Positions 46,519 to 58,811 are shown, numbered from the stretch's first letter. The stretch: 64,000 nucleotides of DNA from Rhodanobacter denitrificans (GCF_003335105.1 NZ_QFWQ01000003.1:62001-126000), one strand, 5' to 3'. The notes: generated by a model from the sequence alone, not told the origin. Program-made: numbers and translations.

Positions 46519-47804
46519 CCTTCCAGCCTCGTCTTCAGACAGTCGCGACCCTGCTGCCACCAGTAGCTGGCCTGTGCCGCAAGATAACCGAATGGGCGAT
46601 GGGTGTTGCCCAGGCCGTAGCCGGCGAACTGTTGCCAGCGGTCGTCGCCTTCGGCGATCGCCGCCGCCAGCAGCTCGCCGGCGGCGCAGGTCGGCGCCAG
46701 CCCGTGCCCGCCGAACGCCTGCGCCCACCACAGGCCTTGGCCGTCACCGCCGATCTGCGGCATCTGGTGCCGCGCATAGCTCATCAGGCCCGACCAGGCG
46801 TGGTCGACTCGCACGCCCTCCAGTTGCGGGAACACCCGCAGCAGGTCCTTCGTCAGCAGCCGCTGCACTCCGCGCGGCGAGCGGTTGAGCACCGAGATGC
46901 GTCCGCCCCACAGCAGCCGCGTATCCGGCAGCGCACGGTAGTAATCGAAGGCGAAGCGGCTGTCGTAGATCGCCGCGCGGGTGTGCAGGCAGTCGTCCAG
47001 GCGGGCGCCGAGCGGCTCGGTCACCATCACGTAGGTGGCGATCGGCAGGATCGCCCGGTCGATCGGTTTGCGCAGGCCGGCCAGGTAGCCACCGCATGCC
47101 AGCACCACCTGGTCGGCCAGCAGCTCGCCGTGCGCCGTGCGCAGGCGCCACTGCAGGCCTTCGCGCACGAGGCTGCGCACGCCGCTGTGTTCGTGGATGC
47201 GTACGCCCTGCGCGGCCGCCGCGGCGGCCACGCCGATCGCATAATTGAGCGGATGCAGATGCAGCGCATCGCGCTCGTACAGGCCGTCGTGGTAACGCTC
47301 GCTGCGGATACGTGCGCGCAATTCGGTCTCGGGCAGCCACTGCCAATGCACGCCGTAATGGTCGGCCAGCAACTGCTGGCGCTGGCGCAACACGGCCGGA
47401 TCGCGGAACCAGTTCGCCCAGATCACCCCCTCGTCGACCATGTCGCAGGCGATCGAATGATCGGCGACGCGCTGGCGGATCCGCCCGACCGCCTCGGTGG
47501 TGAGTTTGAACAACGCTCGCGCGCGCGCCTCGCCCAACTGCTCGAGCAGCGACCGTTCGCCCAGCGAATAGCCGGCGAAGACGAAGCCGCCGTTGCGGCC
47601 GGAGGCGCCGAAGCCGACCTGCTCGCGCTCCAGCAGCACCACGTCGCGCATGCCGCGCTCAGCCAGCCCGAGTGCGGTGTTCAGGCCGGCGAAGCCGCCG
47701 CCGATCACGGCGACACGCGCGTGCGCGTTGCCCTGCAGCGGCGCATACGCCGCGTACGGCGTCGCCGTGGCGCGGTAATAGGACGCGGAGGCGGAGGATT
47801 TCAT
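46515..47804 (-). CDS. FAD-dependent amine/amino-acid oxidoreductase (PuuB/OrdL-like)
   Basis: A 429-residue flavoprotein of the DAO family. The dinucleotide-binding motif [21 protein letters not shown] begins near residue 30, followed by [13 protein letters not shown] typical of gamma-glutamylputrescine oxidases; the C-terminal [16 protein letters not shown] closes the FAD site. Members oxidise secondary amines or D-amino acids. The substrate is not decided: there are no polyamine genes nearby. It lies between galU and csaA on the same strand. Confidence 0.87.
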   Translation of the reverse strand: MKSSASASYYRATATPYAAYAPLQGNAHARVAVIGGGFAGLNTALGLAERGMRDVVLLEREQVGFGASGRNGGFVFAGYSLGERSLLEQLGEARARALFKLTTEAVGRIRQRVADHSIACDMVDEGVIWANWFRDPAVLRQRQQLLADHYGVHWQWLPETELRARIRSERYHDGLYERDALHLHPLNYAIGVAAAAAAQGVRIHEHSGVRSLVREGLQWRLRTAHGELLADQVVLACGGYLAGLRKPIDRAILPIATYVMVTEPLGARLDDCLHTRAAIYDSRFAFDYYRALPDTRLLWGGRISVLNRSPRGVQRLLTKDLLRVFPQLEGVRVDHAWSGLMSYARHQMPQIGGDGQGLWWAQAFGGHGLAPTCAAGELLAAAIAEGDDRWQQFAGYGLGNTHRPFGYLAAQASYWWQQGRDCLKTRLEG

Positions 47805-47832
47805 GCCGTGGGGCCGCTCGAGCCCGGGTGAC

Positions 47833-48708
47833 TCAAAGCTGGCCGAGGAATTCTCGCACGGTGGGCGCGAGTTTCGGATCCTGCATCGCCATGTGCATGG
47901 TGGCACGCACCAGCCCCGCCTTGTTGCCGCAGTCGAAGCGGATGCCTTCGAAGCGATAGGCCAGTACCTTGCCCTGTTCCTTCAGCAGCGCGTCGATCGC
48001 GTCGGTGAGCTGGATCTCGCCACCGGCGCCGGGCGTGGTCTGCTCCAGCAGCTGGAAGATGCGGCCCGGCAGCACGTAGCGACCGACCACCGCGAGGTTC
48101 GACGGCGCGTCCGCGGGCCTGGGCTTCTCCACCATGTGACGGATCCGCGCGCTGCGCCCGTCGACCGGCACGGCATCGACGATGCCGTACTTGTCGGTCT
48201 GGTCGTGCGGAACTTCCTCCACCGCGATCACGCCAGCCTGCTGTGCATCGGCGAGCTCGGCCATCTGCCGCAGCGCGCTCTTGCCGGCACCGTTCCAGAT
48301 CAGGTCGTCCGGCAGGATCACGCCGAACGGCTCGTCGCCGACCACAGGCTTGGCGCACAGTACGGCGTGGCCCAGGCCGAGCGCCTCGGGCTGGGTCACG
48401 AAGATCGCCCGCACATGACGCGGCAAGGTGCCCTGCACCAGTGCCAGCAGTTCGGCCTTGCCTTTCTCATGCAGTTTCGACTCCAGCTCGTAGGCCTTGT
48501 CGAAGTAGTCGGCGATCGCGTGCTTGTAGCGGTTGGTGACGAAGATCAGGGTGTCGGCGCCTGCGTCCACCGCCTCGTCGACGGCGTACTGGATCAGCGG
48601 CTTGTCGAGGACCGGCAGCATTTCCTTGGCGACCACCTTGGTCGCCGGCAGGAAGCGCGTGCCGAGTCCGGCCACGGGAAACACCACTTTGCGCAGGGGC
48701 TTGCTCAC
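47833..48708 (-). CDS. galU: UTP-glucose-1-phosphate uridylyltransferase
   Basis: A 291-residue nucleotidyltransferase making UDP-glucose from UTP and glucose-1-phosphate. Diagnostic segments are PVAGLGTRFLPATKVVAKEMLP, IQYAVDEA, GDEPFGVILPDD and VEKPRPADAPSN. It provides the sugar nucleotide for LPS and exopolysaccharide. Its ATG overlaps the upstream dehydratase gene by 4 bp, an envelope-polysaccharide operon. Confidence 0.97.
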   Translation of the reverse strand: MSKPLRKVVFPVAGLGTRFLPATKVVAKEMLPVLDKPLIQYAVDEAVDAGADTLIFVTNRYKHAIADYFDKAYELESKLHEKGKAELLALVQGTLPRHVRAIFVTQPEALGLGHAVLCAKPVVGDEPFGVILPDDLIWNGAGKSALRQMAELADAQQAGVIAVEEVPHDQTDKYGIVDAVPVDGRSARIRHMVEKPRPADAPSNLAVVGRYVLPGRIFQLLEQTTPGAGGEIQLTDAIDALLKEQGKVLAYRFEGIRFDCGNKAGLVRATMHMAMQDPKLAPTVREFLGQL

Positions 48709-50603
48709 TCATTGCTCTCCGGGTTGATGCGGCGGATCGACACCACGTTGTCCGGCTGCGCCGATTCGCTCCAGCGGAACGACGGCAGCAGGCTGGACAC
48801 GCAGCGGCGAAGCTCTTCTTCGTTGAATTCGTCGACCGCCTCGGCGGCCTTGGACAGCAGTGCCCGCAGCAGCTCCCACGAAACCTCGCGGTGCTGCGCC
48901 AGGAAGATCTTGGCGTGGGCGGTGGCGCTGTAATTTTCCAGCGGGTGGAACAACTCCTCGAACAGCTTCTCGCCGGAGCGCAGGCCGGTGTAGACGATCG
49001 GGATCTCGCTGCCCGGCTTCTTGCCGGCGAGACGGATCATCTGTTCGGCGAGGTCGCGGATCTTCACCGGTTCGCCCATGTCCAGCGCGTAGATCTCGCC
49101 ACCCTTGCCGATGCTGGCGGTCTGCAGGATCAGCTGGCAGGCCTCGGGGATCGTCATGAAGTAGCGCGAGATCTCCGGGTGGGTCACGGTGACCGGGCCG
49201 CCTTCGCGGATCTGCCGGCGGAACAGCGGCACCACCGAGCCGGCCGAATCCAGCACATTGCCGAAACGCACCGTCATGAAGCGCGTATCGGTGTGCGCAT
49301 CGAGATTCTGGCAGTAGATCTCGGCAACGCGCTTGCAGGCGCCCATCACGCTGGTCGGGTTGACCGCCTTGTCGGTGGAGATCAGCACGAAGCACTCGAC
49401 CCCGTTCGCGCAAGCCGCATCGGCCACCGTGCAGGTGCCCAGCACGTTGTTGCGGAACGCCGCACGCAGCTGCCCCTGCAGCATCGGTACATGCTTGTAC
49501 GCGGCAGCGTGGAACACCACCTGCGGCCGCGCGGCCGCAAACGCCTTTTCCATCGCGGTCTGGTCGCCGCAGTTGGCCAGGATGCCGTCGAAGACCATCT
49601 CGGGAAAATCCGCGCGGAGCTCCTGGCCGATCCGGTACAGGTTGTATTCGCTCTGCTCCACCACGGTGAGCGATTGCGCACCCAGACGGGCAACCTGGCG
49701 GCACAGTTCCGAGCCGATCGAACCGCCGCCGCCGGTGACGAGCACATGGCGTCCACTGAGGGTTTCGCGGATCGCGGTCCAGTCCAGCTCCACCGCGTCG
49801 CGGCCGAGCAGGTCCTCGATCGCCACTTCCTTGATCTGGTTGAACTGGGCGCGGCCGGCCACCACGTCCTCCAGCCGCGGCACGGTCCGGTACGGCAAAT
49901 CGGTGGTGTCGCACAAGGCCACCACCCGCCGCATCTCGGCCGTCGTGGCCCCGGGCAAGGCGATCAGCAACATGTCGACGGCGGCTTCGCGGGCCACTTC
50001 GGGCAACTGCTCGAAACGTCCCAGTACCGGATGCCCATTGATGCTGGCACCGCGCAGGCTGGGCTCGTCGTCGACGAAGCCGACCACCACGTAGCGGCTG
50101 TCGCGGCGCAGGTCGCGCGAAAGCACTTCGCCGGCCCGATCAGCACCCACGATCAGCACCCGCTTCACCGACTGGTTGTGCAGCAGGTCGTTGCGGCTGT
50201 CCTTCCAGTAGCGATAAGCCAGCCGGGGAGCGCCGAGCAGGACCGCGAGCAGTATGGGATAGAGCACCAATACCGAGCGCGGCACGCCATCGAGGCGGTT
50301 GTGCAGAAACAGCGCCACCCCGATGAGCAGGGCGCCGATCACCACGGCGCGCGCGATGTTCCAGAGATCCGGCAAACTGGCGAAGCGCCAGACGCTGCGG
50401 TACAACCCGGTCCAGCGGAAGATGAGGCCCTGCACCAGCAACACGATGGGGAATTCCAGCGCACTGAAGTGGACGAGCTCATCCGGCTTCAGCGCGTAGC
50501 GCAGGATCTTGGCGATCCACCAGGCGAGCGCAGTCACCACCAGGTCGTGCAGCACGACGGCGATGCGCGGATGGATGAAGCCGACGAACCTACGCAGCGA
50601 CAT
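48705..50603 (-). CDS. Membrane-bound UDP-sugar 4,6-dehydratase (WbpM/CapD-like)
   Basis: A 632-residue protein: four membrane helices in the first ~130 residues, a first Rossmann-like domain (RVLIVGADRAGEVLS) and the catalytic SDR domain (LVTGGGGSIGSELCRQV, DQTAMEKAF). The usual SYK catalytic triad appears as STDKAVNPTSVMGACK, i.e. Met in place of Tyr, the hallmark of the WbpM/FlaA1 group that act as 4,6-dehydratases on UDP-GlcNAc. It feeds O-antigen or exopolysaccharide synthesis. It overlaps the WecA-like gene by 14 bp. Confidence 0.92.
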   Translation of the reverse strand: MSLRRFVGFIHPRIAVVLHDLVVTALAWWIAKILRYALKPDELVHFSALEFPIVLLVQGLIFRWTGLYRSVWRFASLPDLWNIARAVVIGALLIGVALFLHNRLDGVPRSVLVLYPILLAVLLGAPRLAYRYWKDSRNDLLHNQSVKRVLIVGADRAGEVLSRDLRRDSRYVVVGFVDDEPSLRGASINGHPVLGRFEQLPEVAREAAVDMLLIALPGATTAEMRRVVALCDTTDLPYRTVPRLEDVVAGRAQFNQIKEVAIEDLLGRDAVELDWTAIRETLSGRHVLVTGGGGSIGSELCRQVARLGAQSLTVVEQSEYNLYRIGQELRADFPEMVFDGILANCGDQTAMEKAFAAARPQVVFHAAAYKHVPMLQGQLRAAFRNNVLGTCTVADAACANGVECFVLISTDKAVNPTSVMGACKRVAEIYCQNLDAHTDTRFMTVRFGNVLDSAGSVVPLFRRQIREGGPVTVTHPEISRYFMTIPEACQLILQTASIGKGGEIYALDMGEPVKIRDLAEQMIRLAGKKPGSEIPIVYTGLRSGEKLFEELFHPLENYSATAHAKIFLAQHREVSWELLRALLSKAAEAVDEFNEEELRRCVSSLLPSFRWSESAQPDNVVSIRRINPESNE

Positions 50604-51618
50604 GACGCCCCTTGGGCTGGTGGCGTCGCAGGCAGCGACGTTTCAGCGACAGCCATGCGGCCGTCGCGCCGAGATAAAGCGCTATGGTAATCGGCAGCGC
50701 CATGTACAGATGACTCCACGCCAACCAGGCCAGTGGTGCGGCGATCAGCAGGTTCCAGCCCAGATAGGCCGCTCCCGCGCCGGCATGCGTTCCCCCGCGA
50801 CGCACCAGCCATTGGTACAGGTGTTCGCGGTGTGCAGTGTACCAGCGCCGTCCATGGCGCATGCGTGTCAGCAAGGTCAGGCTGGCGTCGGCCACGAAGG
50901 CTGAGGACAGGATCAGCGCCGGCCACAGCAAAGCATGGTCCACCCGCCACAGCATCGCGCTGAAAGCGAAGACCAGCAAGCCGATGCTGCCGCTGCCGAC
51001 GTCGCCCATGAAGATCCGCGCCGGCGGCAGGTTGAAGCACCAGAAGCCCAGCGCGGCCGCCGCCAGCAAGCCGGCCGCCAGTGCCAGCGCCGGTTGGGCC
51101 GAGGACCAGGCCAGCAGGCCGATGCCGATCCCGACGAAGATCGCCTGCTGCGCCAGCAGGCCGTCGATGCCATCCATGAAGTTGTGCAGGTTGATGCTCC
51201 AGGCACCCCCGAGCAGCAGCAGCGGCAGCCACCATACCGACGGGCCGGTTGCCAGCAAGGTCGATGAAAACAGGCCGACTCCGAGCAGCTGGACAGCCAG
51301 TCGCGGCAGCGCCGGCAGCGAGCGGTGATCGTCCCACCAGCCGGCCAGCGCCACCAGCAGGAGCGCGGCGCACAGGCTTGCAATCACCTCAGCCGGCCAT
51401 GCCGCCGGCAGACTCCACAGCACGCCCGGCAGGCAGACCAGCATCGCCACGACGATGCCGATGCCGCCGCCGCGCGGGGTCGGCAGACTGTGCGAGCGGC
51501 GCTGGCCGGGCTGGTCGAGCATCCCGCGCCGGCGCGCGTAGCCGATCGCGCCGCGCACCAGCAGCACGCTGATCAGGAAGCTGCTCAGCAACCATCCGAT
51601 GGTCGTGTACATGCTCAT
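50590..51618 (-). CDS. WecA-like undecaprenyl-phosphate glycosylphosphotransferase
   Basis: A 342-residue polytopic membrane enzyme (about 10-11 helices). Active-site loops of the MraY/WecA/WbpL superfamily are clear: HSLPTPRGGGIGI, GWWDDHRSLP, NLHNFMDGIDGLLA and IFMGDVGSGSIG. It puts a sugar-1-phosphate on undecaprenyl phosphate to start a polysaccharide repeat. The branch (GlcNAc, FucNAc or other) is not decidable. It starts 1 bp after the lapB stop. Confidence 0.9.
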   Translation of the reverse strand: MSMYTTIGWLLSSFLISVLLVRGAIGYARRRGMLDQPGQRRSHSLPTPRGGGIGIVVAMLVCLPGVLWSLPAAWPAEVIASLCAALLLVALAGWWDDHRSLPALPRLAVQLLGVGLFSSTLLATGPSVWWLPLLLLGGAWSINLHNFMDGIDGLLAQQAIFVGIGIGLLAWSSAQPALALAAGLLAAAALGFWCFNLPPARIFMGDVGSGSIGLLVFAFSAMLWRVDHALLWPALILSSAFVADASLTLLTRMRHGRRWYTAHREHLYQWLVRRGGTHAGAGAAYLGWNLLIAAPLAWLAWSHLYMALPITIALYLGATAAWLSLKRRCLRRHQPKGRHVAA

Positions 51619-51619
51619 G

Positions 51620-52792
51620 TCACTCGCTGGCGACACCGTGGATCGGGCGGATCGTGCTCCAGTTCTTGCAGCTCGGGCATTGCCAGTGATGCGCCTTGGC
51701 GCCGAAGCCGCAACGGCTGCAGCGATACATCGCCTGGCCCTCAAGCAGCTTGCGGGTCAGGTCGCGCAGGATCAGGAAATTTTCGCGCGCCTCGCCCTCG
51801 ATCTTGTCCATGGTGGCGTCGATCAAGGCCATCAGGCCGCGCACCGACGGCCGCAACCGCAACTGCGCGGTGAGGAAATCGACGGCCGCCCGCTCGCCGT
51901 CGCGCTGACGGTAGAGATGGGTCAGCGCCAGTACCGGCGACACACCATGGTAGCGGCCCAGCATGTCGCGCAGGAAACCCTCGGCGCGCTCCATCTGCTG
52001 CGACCGGGCGTAGCTGTTGAGCAGCGGTGGCAGGATGTCCGGGGTAAACGCGATATCGGCATTGATCGCGGCTTCGTAGGCGGTCACCGCCTCGGCATGC
52101 TGGCCATCCTCGGACAGCAGGCGGCCGGTCAGCATGAACGCGCGTACGCAGTCCGGCTGGCATTCGAACGCCTGGCGCAGGTAGTCGCGCGCCTCGGCAC
52201 GGGCGCCATGCTGGCGCGAGCGTTCGGCCAGCTCGCAGTAGAACTGCGCGATCATCGGTGCCTCTTCCTCCCCGGTCATCACCTCGAGCCGCCGGGCATG
52301 CTCGATCGCCTTGTGCCAGTCGCGCTCGTGCTGGTAGATCGCGATCAGATGGCGCAGCGCCGACGGCGCATGTGCGTCCATCGCCACCAGGTCGGAGAAC
52401 AGCGCCTCGGCGCGATCCAGCAAGCCGGCGCGCATGTAGTCCTCGCCCAGCTCGAGCAGGGCCACCGTCTTCATCGCGTCGGTCAGGCCCGGCCGCGAGA
52501 CCAGGTGCTGGTGCAGCCGGATCGCCCGGTCCACCTCGCCGCGGCGGCGGAACAGGTTGCCCAGTGCCAGGTGCGTCTCGACCGTGTCGCGGTTGTACTC
52601 GGCCAGCTTGAGGAAAACCTCGATCGCCTTGTCCTGCTCCTCGTTGAGCAGGTAGTTGAGGCCGCGGAAATAGTCCGAGGACAACTCGCTGACTTCGGCC
52701 CCGGAGCGGCGCACACCGATCTGGCGGGAGGCCCACCAACCCAGGACGAACGCGACCGGAATCAGTGCAGCCAGGACATACAGGTGGTTCAT
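51620..52792 (-). CDS. lapB: LPS assembly protein LapB (YciM)
   Basis: A 390-residue protein with an N-terminal membrane anchor (residues 4-22), about nine TPR repeats and a C-terminal rubredoxin-like zinc site (YRCSRCGF...WQCPSCKNW). It regulates LpxC turnover with FtsH and so balances LPS synthesis. It overlaps lapA by 4 bp. Ends 1 bp before the WecA-like gene. Confidence 0.95.
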   Translation of the reverse strand: MNHLYVLAALIPVAFVLGWWASRQIGVRRSGAEVSELSSDYFRGLNYLLNEEQDKAIEVFLKLAEYNRDTVETHLALGNLFRRRGEVDRAIRLHQHLVSRPGLTDAMKTVALLELGEDYMRAGLLDRAEALFSDLVAMDAHAPSALRHLIAIYQHERDWHKAIEHARRLEVMTGEEEAPMIAQFYCELAERSRQHGARAEARDYLRQAFECQPDCVRAFMLTGRLLSEDGQHAEAVTAYEAAINADIAFTPDILPPLLNSYARSQQMERAEGFLRDMLGRYHGVSPVLALTHLYRQRDGERAAVDFLTAQLRLRPSVRGLMALIDATMDKIEGEARENFLILRDLTRKLLEGQAMYRCSRCGFGAKAHHWQCPSCKNWSTIRPIHGVASE

Positions 52793-53034
52793 GGCGTGAG
52801 CGGCGACTTCTGGTCTGCCCGCAGTTGCCGGCGCTGACGCGTGCTCACGCCCACCCAGGCGGTAAGCCCGCCCAGCAGCCAGCCGATCACCATGGCACCC
52901 AGCAGAGCGGCCCCCTTGGGCAATTGCATCCGGAAGAACGCGAGGTCGTAGTCGACGAGGTCGGCATTGAGCGCCCCGAGCACGATGCCGGCGGCGACGA
53001 AGATCACGAGGATGACGATGGCTAGCGGGCGCAT
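52789..53034 (-). CDS. lapA: LPS assembly protein LapA (DUF1049)
   Basis: An 81-residue membrane protein with two helices (about residues 3-21 and 43-62), the NADLVDYDLAFFRMQLPKGAALL middle being typical of the DUF1049/LapA family. It pairs with LapB. Conserved order ihfB-lapA-lapB. Confidence 0.92.
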   Translation of the reverse strand: MRPLAIVILVIFVAAGIVLGALNADLVDYDLAFFRMQLPKGAALLGAMVIGWLLGGLTAWVGVSTRQRRQLRADQKSPLTP

Positions 53035-53190
53035 GGCACGACTTTACCCGATTGATCGTGACAGGCACAGGCGGCGCAATCCGTTCATGCGGCGATGATT
53101 CATGCCGCTGCAGGGCCATCGCGGATTCCGCGCAAAAAGAAGGCAGGACCGACTTGCGTCGCCTGCCTTCGGTCCAGTCTGGGCGGTCGG

Positions 53191-53490
53191 TCAGCCGACC
53201 TCCTGCTCCAGGTCCATGTTGACCCGTTCGCGCAACTCCTTGCCCGGCTTGAAGTGCGGTACATGCTTGCCGGGCAGCGCCACGGCATCGCCCGTCTTCG
53301 GGTTGCGACCCATGCGCGGTGGCCGGTAATGCAGCGCGAAGCTGCCGAACCCGCGCACCTCGATGCGTTCGCCGTGAGCCAGGGCGTGGCTCATCTGCTC
53401 GATGACGCTCTTGACGGCCATCTCCACATCGGCGAACGCGAGATGGGTCTGGCGCCTGGCGAGCGCCTCGATCAATTCGGATTTAGTCAT
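53191..53490 (-). CDS. ihfB: Integration host factor subunit beta
   Basis: A 99-residue DNA-bending protein of the HU/IHF family. It opens with [17 protein letters not shown] and has the signature [22 protein letters not shown], with the Pro in the beta-arm that intercalates in DNA. Located after rpsA as in most gammaproteobacteria. Confidence 0.97.
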   Translation of the reverse strand: MTKSELIEALARRQTHLAFADVEMAVKSVIEQMSHALAHGERIEVRGFGSFALHYRPPRMGRNPKTGDAVALPGKHVPHFKPGKELRERVNMDLEQEVG

Positions 53491-53520
53491 GGGGCCCCAA
53501 TGTCCGTGACATGAAACAAC

Positions 53521-53547
53521 GGGGCGACGGCGTTGGCCGCCGCCCCG
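53521..53547 (-). terminator. Hairpin after rpsA
   Basis: A GC-rich imperfect hairpin: GGGGCGACGGCG (53521-53532) against CCGCCGCCCC (53537-53546), loop near TTGG. On the minus strand it is followed by GTTGTTTC. It lies between the rpsA stop and the ihfB start, a partial terminator. Confidence 0.6.
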
Positions 53548-53567
53548 CGTCAGGCTGGTGTCGACGA

Positions 53568-55241
53568 TCAGTCGGCCTTGTTGAACTGCTCCTTGAGCAG
53601 CGCACCAAGCTTGGTCGTGCCGCTGGCCGCGGACGAGTAATCCACCGACGTGTCGGGCGCGTCTTCCTCGTCCTTGGCGCGGATCGAGAGCGCCAGCTGG
53701 CGACCCTTGCGATCCATGCCGGTGAACTTGGCCTCGACCTTGTCGCCCACCTTCAGGTGCTGGGTGGCGTCGTCGATGCGCTCCTTGGCGATGTCGTTGG
53801 CGCGCAGGTAACCCTCCACGCCCTCGCCCAGGTCGATCACGGCGCCCTTCGCATCGACTTCCTTGACGGTGCCGTTGACGATGCTGCCGCGCGGATTCGC
53901 CGCCATGAACTGGCCGAACGGATCCTGCTCCATCTGCTTGATGCCGAGGCTGATGCGCTCGCGCTCCGGATCCACCGCCAGCACCACGGCCTCGATCTCG
54001 TCGCCCTTCTTGAAGTTGCGCACGAGGTCCTCGCCGGACATCTGCCAGGAGATGTCGGACAGGTGCACCAGGCCGTCGATGCCGCCGTCCAGGCCGATGA
54101 ACACGCCGAAGTCGGTGATCGACTTGATCTGGCCGGAAACCTTGTCGCCCTTCTTGTGCATGGCGGCGAACGCTTCCCACGGGTTGGAGCGCGTCTGCTT
54201 GATGCCCAGCGAGATGCGGCGACGCTCTTCATCCACGTCCAGCACCATCACTTCGGTCTCGTCGCCGACCTGCACCACCTTGGCCGGGTTGACGTTCTTG
54301 TTGGTCCAGTCCATCTCGGACACGTGGACCAGGCCCTCGACGCCCGGCTCGATCTCGACGAAGCAGCCGTAATCGGTGACGTTGGAGACCTTGCCGAACA
54401 GGCGGCTGCCGACCGGGTAGCGGCGGGCGATGGCGACCCACGGGTCGTCGCCCAGCTGCTTGAGGCCCAGCGAAACGCGGTTGCGCTCCTTGTCGTACTT
54501 CAGCACGCGCACGTCCAGCTCGTCGCCGACGTTGACGACTTCGGACGGATGGCGCACGCGCTTCCACGCCATGTCGGTGATGTGCAGCAGGCCGTCGATG
54601 CCGCCCAGGTCCACGAACGCGCCGTAGTCGGTGAGGTTCTTGACCGTGCCCTTGACCACCGCGCCCTCGGTCAGGCGCTCCAGCAGCTTCTCGCGCTCCT
54701 CGGAGAACTCGGTCTCGACGACGGCGCGGCGGCTGACCACCACGTTGTTGCGCTTGCGGTCGAGCTTGATGATCTTGAACTCGAGTTCCTTGCCCTCGAG
54801 GTAGGTCGGCTCGCGCACCGGGCGCACGTCGACCAGCGAGCCCGGCAGGAACGCGCGGACATCCTTGATGTCGACGGTGAAGCCGCCCTTGACCTTGCCG
54901 GAGATCATGCCCTTGATGGTCTCTTCCTTGTCGAACGCCTGCTCCAGGTCGTCCCACACCATCGAGCGCTTGGCCTTCTCGCGCGACAGCTTGGTTTCGC
55001 CGAAACCGTCTTCCAGGGCTTCGAGGGCTACCTTCACCTCGTCGCCAACCTGCACTTCCAGCACGCCGTCCTCACTCCTGAACTGCTCGATCGGGACAAT
55101 GCCTTCGCTCTTCAGGCCTGCATTGATCACGACGACGTCGTTGCGGATTTCCACAACGATGCCGGTGACGATGGCGCCGGGCTTCAGCTTGGAGATGGCC
55201 TGCTGGCTCTGTTCAAACAGTTCGGCAAAACTTTCAGTCAT
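53568..55241 (-). CDS. rpsA: 30S ribosomal protein S1
   Basis: A 557-residue protein of six S1 OB-fold repeats, starting [14 protein letters not shown] as in other gammaproteobacteria. Repeats show as [83 protein letters not shown] and [16 protein letters not shown]. Needed for initiation on structured mRNA. Between cmk and ihfB. Confidence 0.98.
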   Translation of the reverse strand: MTESFAELFEQSQQAISKLKPGAIVTGIVVEIRNDVVVINAGLKSEGIVPIEQFRSEDGVLEVQVGDEVKVALEALEDGFGETKLSREKAKRSMVWDDLEQAFDKEETIKGMISGKVKGGFTVDIKDVRAFLPGSLVDVRPVREPTYLEGKELEFKIIKLDRKRNNVVVSRRAVVETEFSEEREKLLERLTEGAVVKGTVKNLTDYGAFVDLGGIDGLLHITDMAWKRVRHPSEVVNVGDELDVRVLKYDKERNRVSLGLKQLGDDPWVAIARRYPVGSRLFGKVSNVTDYGCFVEIEPGVEGLVHVSEMDWTNKNVNPAKVVQVGDETEVMVLDVDEERRRISLGIKQTRSNPWEAFAAMHKKGDKVSGQIKSITDFGVFIGLDGGIDGLVHLSDISWQMSGEDLVRNFKKGDEIEAVVLAVDPERERISLGIKQMEQDPFGQFMAANPRGSIVNGTVKEVDAKGAVIDLGEGVEGYLRANDIAKERIDDATQHLKVGDKVEAKFTGMDRKGRQLALSIRAKDEEDAPDTSVDYSSAASGTTKLGALLKEQFNKAD

Positions 55242-55416
55242 GTTGATTCCATAGTGGGAAAAGACCTTGGGTCCGTTGCGCTGGGTTGTGGTTGCGCACG
55301 AACTTCCCGGTCCACCGGTTGAGGGTGCCTTCCGGCGGTTCCGCAGAACCGGCCGTCGTCACCGTTGGTCAAAACCCCTGCCGCGGCAGGAGCGCAGAAA
55401 CCGTCGCGCAATCCGT

Positions 55417-56097
55417 TCAGGACCGCACGACGGCAAGTACTTTCGCGACGACCTCGTCGATGCCCATCCCGGTGGTATCCACCAGCACGGCATCTTCGGC
55501 AGGCTTGAGCGGCGCAACCGCACGTGATGCATCGCGGCTGTCACGCGCCTCAATTTCTCGCTGAAGGCCGGCAAGTGTAACGCTGAGTCCCTTTTCCTTC
55601 AACTGCTTATAGCGCCTTTTCGCCCGCTCGGCGGCGCTCGCGGTGAGGAAAACCTTGTACGCGGCATCCGGGAAGATCACCGTACCCATGTCACGCCCGT
55701 CGGCGACCAGCCCGGGCGCCTTGCGGAAGCCCAGCTGCAGCGCCACCAGGGCCTCGCGCACCGGTGGCATCGAAGCGATCGCCGAGGCCGCTGCACCCGC
55801 GGTCTCGGTACGTAATTCGTCGGTGGCATCATGCCCGTTGACGACCACCCGGGTCGCGCCGCCGTCGCCGGCCGCGCGGAACTGGATCCTGGTGCCCTGC
55901 GCGCAGCGGGTCATCGCCTCCACGTCCGACAGGTCCAGCCCCGCCGCGCCGGCGGCATAGCCCACGGCACGGTACAGCGCTCCGGAATCAAGCAGTCGCC
56001 AGCCCAGCCGCTCGGCCACCAGCGCGCTGATGGTGCCCTTGCCCGACCCCGATGGCCCGTCGATGGTGAGTACGGGAACGACGGGAGCATGGCTCAT
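55417..56097 (-). CDS. cmk: Cytidylate kinase
   Basis: A 226-residue kinase of CMP/dCMP. P-loop [60 protein letters not shown] complete the family pattern. Upstream of rpsA (175 bp) as usual. Confidence 0.97.
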   Translation of the reverse strand: MSHAPVVPVLTIDGPSGSGKGTISALVAERLGWRLLDSGALYRAVGYAAGAAGLDLSDVEAMTRCAQGTRIQFRAAGDGGATRVVVNGHDATDELRTETAGAAASAIASMPPVREALVALQLGFRKAPGLVADGRDMGTVIFPDAAYKVFLTASAAERAKRRYKQLKEKGLSVTLAGLQREIEARDSRDASRAVAPLKPAEDAVLVDTTGMGIDEVVAKVLAVVRS

Positions 56098-56208
56098 GGC
56101 GGAGTCCTGGGCTGGCTGCGGGAAACGGCAGTTTAACGCGTTGACCCCACCGGGAACGCGTGCTATCTAGCCGATCTCCCTGCCCGCAAGTCATGCCCGA
56201 TCAGCCCT

Positions 56209-56466
56209 ATGACCGACCTTCGCTGCGAGTTCGACCAGGCTGCCAAGGACATCCAGGGATTGGCCGGGCGCCCTGACAACGACACCTTGCTGAAGCTCTA
56301 CGCGCTCTACAAGCAGGGCTCGGAGGGTGACCTCAAACGTGCCCAACCCGGCTTCTTCGACTTCGTCGGCACGGCCAAGCATGAGGCCTGGGCGCAGTTG
56401 AGCGGCGTCTCCCGGGAAGAAGCCATGCGTCGCTACGTCGCACTGGTACACCAGTTGCTGGCCTGA
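56209..56466 (+). CDS. Acyl-CoA-binding protein
   Basis: An 85-residue ACBP: short four-helix protein with the acyl-CoA-contacting motif TLLKLYALYKQGSEGD and AKHEAWAQLSGVSREEAMRRYVALV. ACBPs are universal in eukaryotes and occasional in bacteria. The gene lies 91 bp before the fadH gene in the same direction, fitting with fatty-acid metabolism. It would pool and carry long-chain acyl-CoA in the cytoplasm, and may affect the ligand level for PsrA. Confidence 0.92.
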   Translation: MTDLRCEFDQAAKDIQGLAGRPDNDTLLKLYALYKQGSEGDLKRAQPGFFDFVGTAKHEAWAQLSGVSREEAMRRYVALVHQLLA

Positions 56467-56527
56467 CCCCGGCGTGGCCGCCGTACTCACGCGGCGCTTG
56501 CTTTCAAACGCTGAACACCGGCACATT

Positions 56528-56541
56528 CATACGATCGTTTG
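56528..56541. promoter_or_regulatory. PsrA-type operator before fadH
   Basis: CATACGATCGTTTG, differing from operator 2 of psrA in a single base. It ends 16 bp before the fadH ATG. A half-site CAAACG lies upstream at 56505-56510. Control by the PsrA-like repressor is inferred. Confidence 0.75.
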
Positions 56542-56542
56542 A

Positions 56543-58576
<2,034 letters not shown>

Positions 58577-58594
58577 CTTGCGGCTGCGGAAACG

Positions 58595-58626
58595 CCGATG
58601 CCGCTGCCATGGGGCAGCGGCATCGG
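58595..58626 (+). terminator. Hairpin after fadH
   Basis: A perfect 14-bp stem (58595-58608 with 58613-58626, loop ATGG) starting 18 bp after the fadH stop. No T-run follows; it is likely a transcript-end or stabilising hairpin. Confidence 0.7.
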
Positions 58627-58792
58627 TCGCGGAGAAGAAAGCGCCCCGCAGGGAAGACGCATCGACATGGGTTCAGGGGGGGAGTTGAACCAGATGTCGT
58701 ATTTAGCGTCGCTGCGGGGCGAGGCCGCCGCCACTAGGGGGAGGGAGGGGAAGTGGCGGGACGGGGGCATTTTATGATCGACGCAATAAAGT

Positions 58793-58811
58793 ATCTAATA
58801 TATATTTAGAT
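58793..58811. promoter_or_regulatory. Candidate LysR-type operator in an AT-rich island
   Basis: ATCTAA (58793-58798) and TTAGAT (58806-58811) form an interrupted palindrome around TATATAT, within a ~55-bp AT-rich island just before the LysR start. LysR regulators usually bind T-N11-A palindromes; the site is a plausible autoregulatory operator. Confidence 0.5.
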
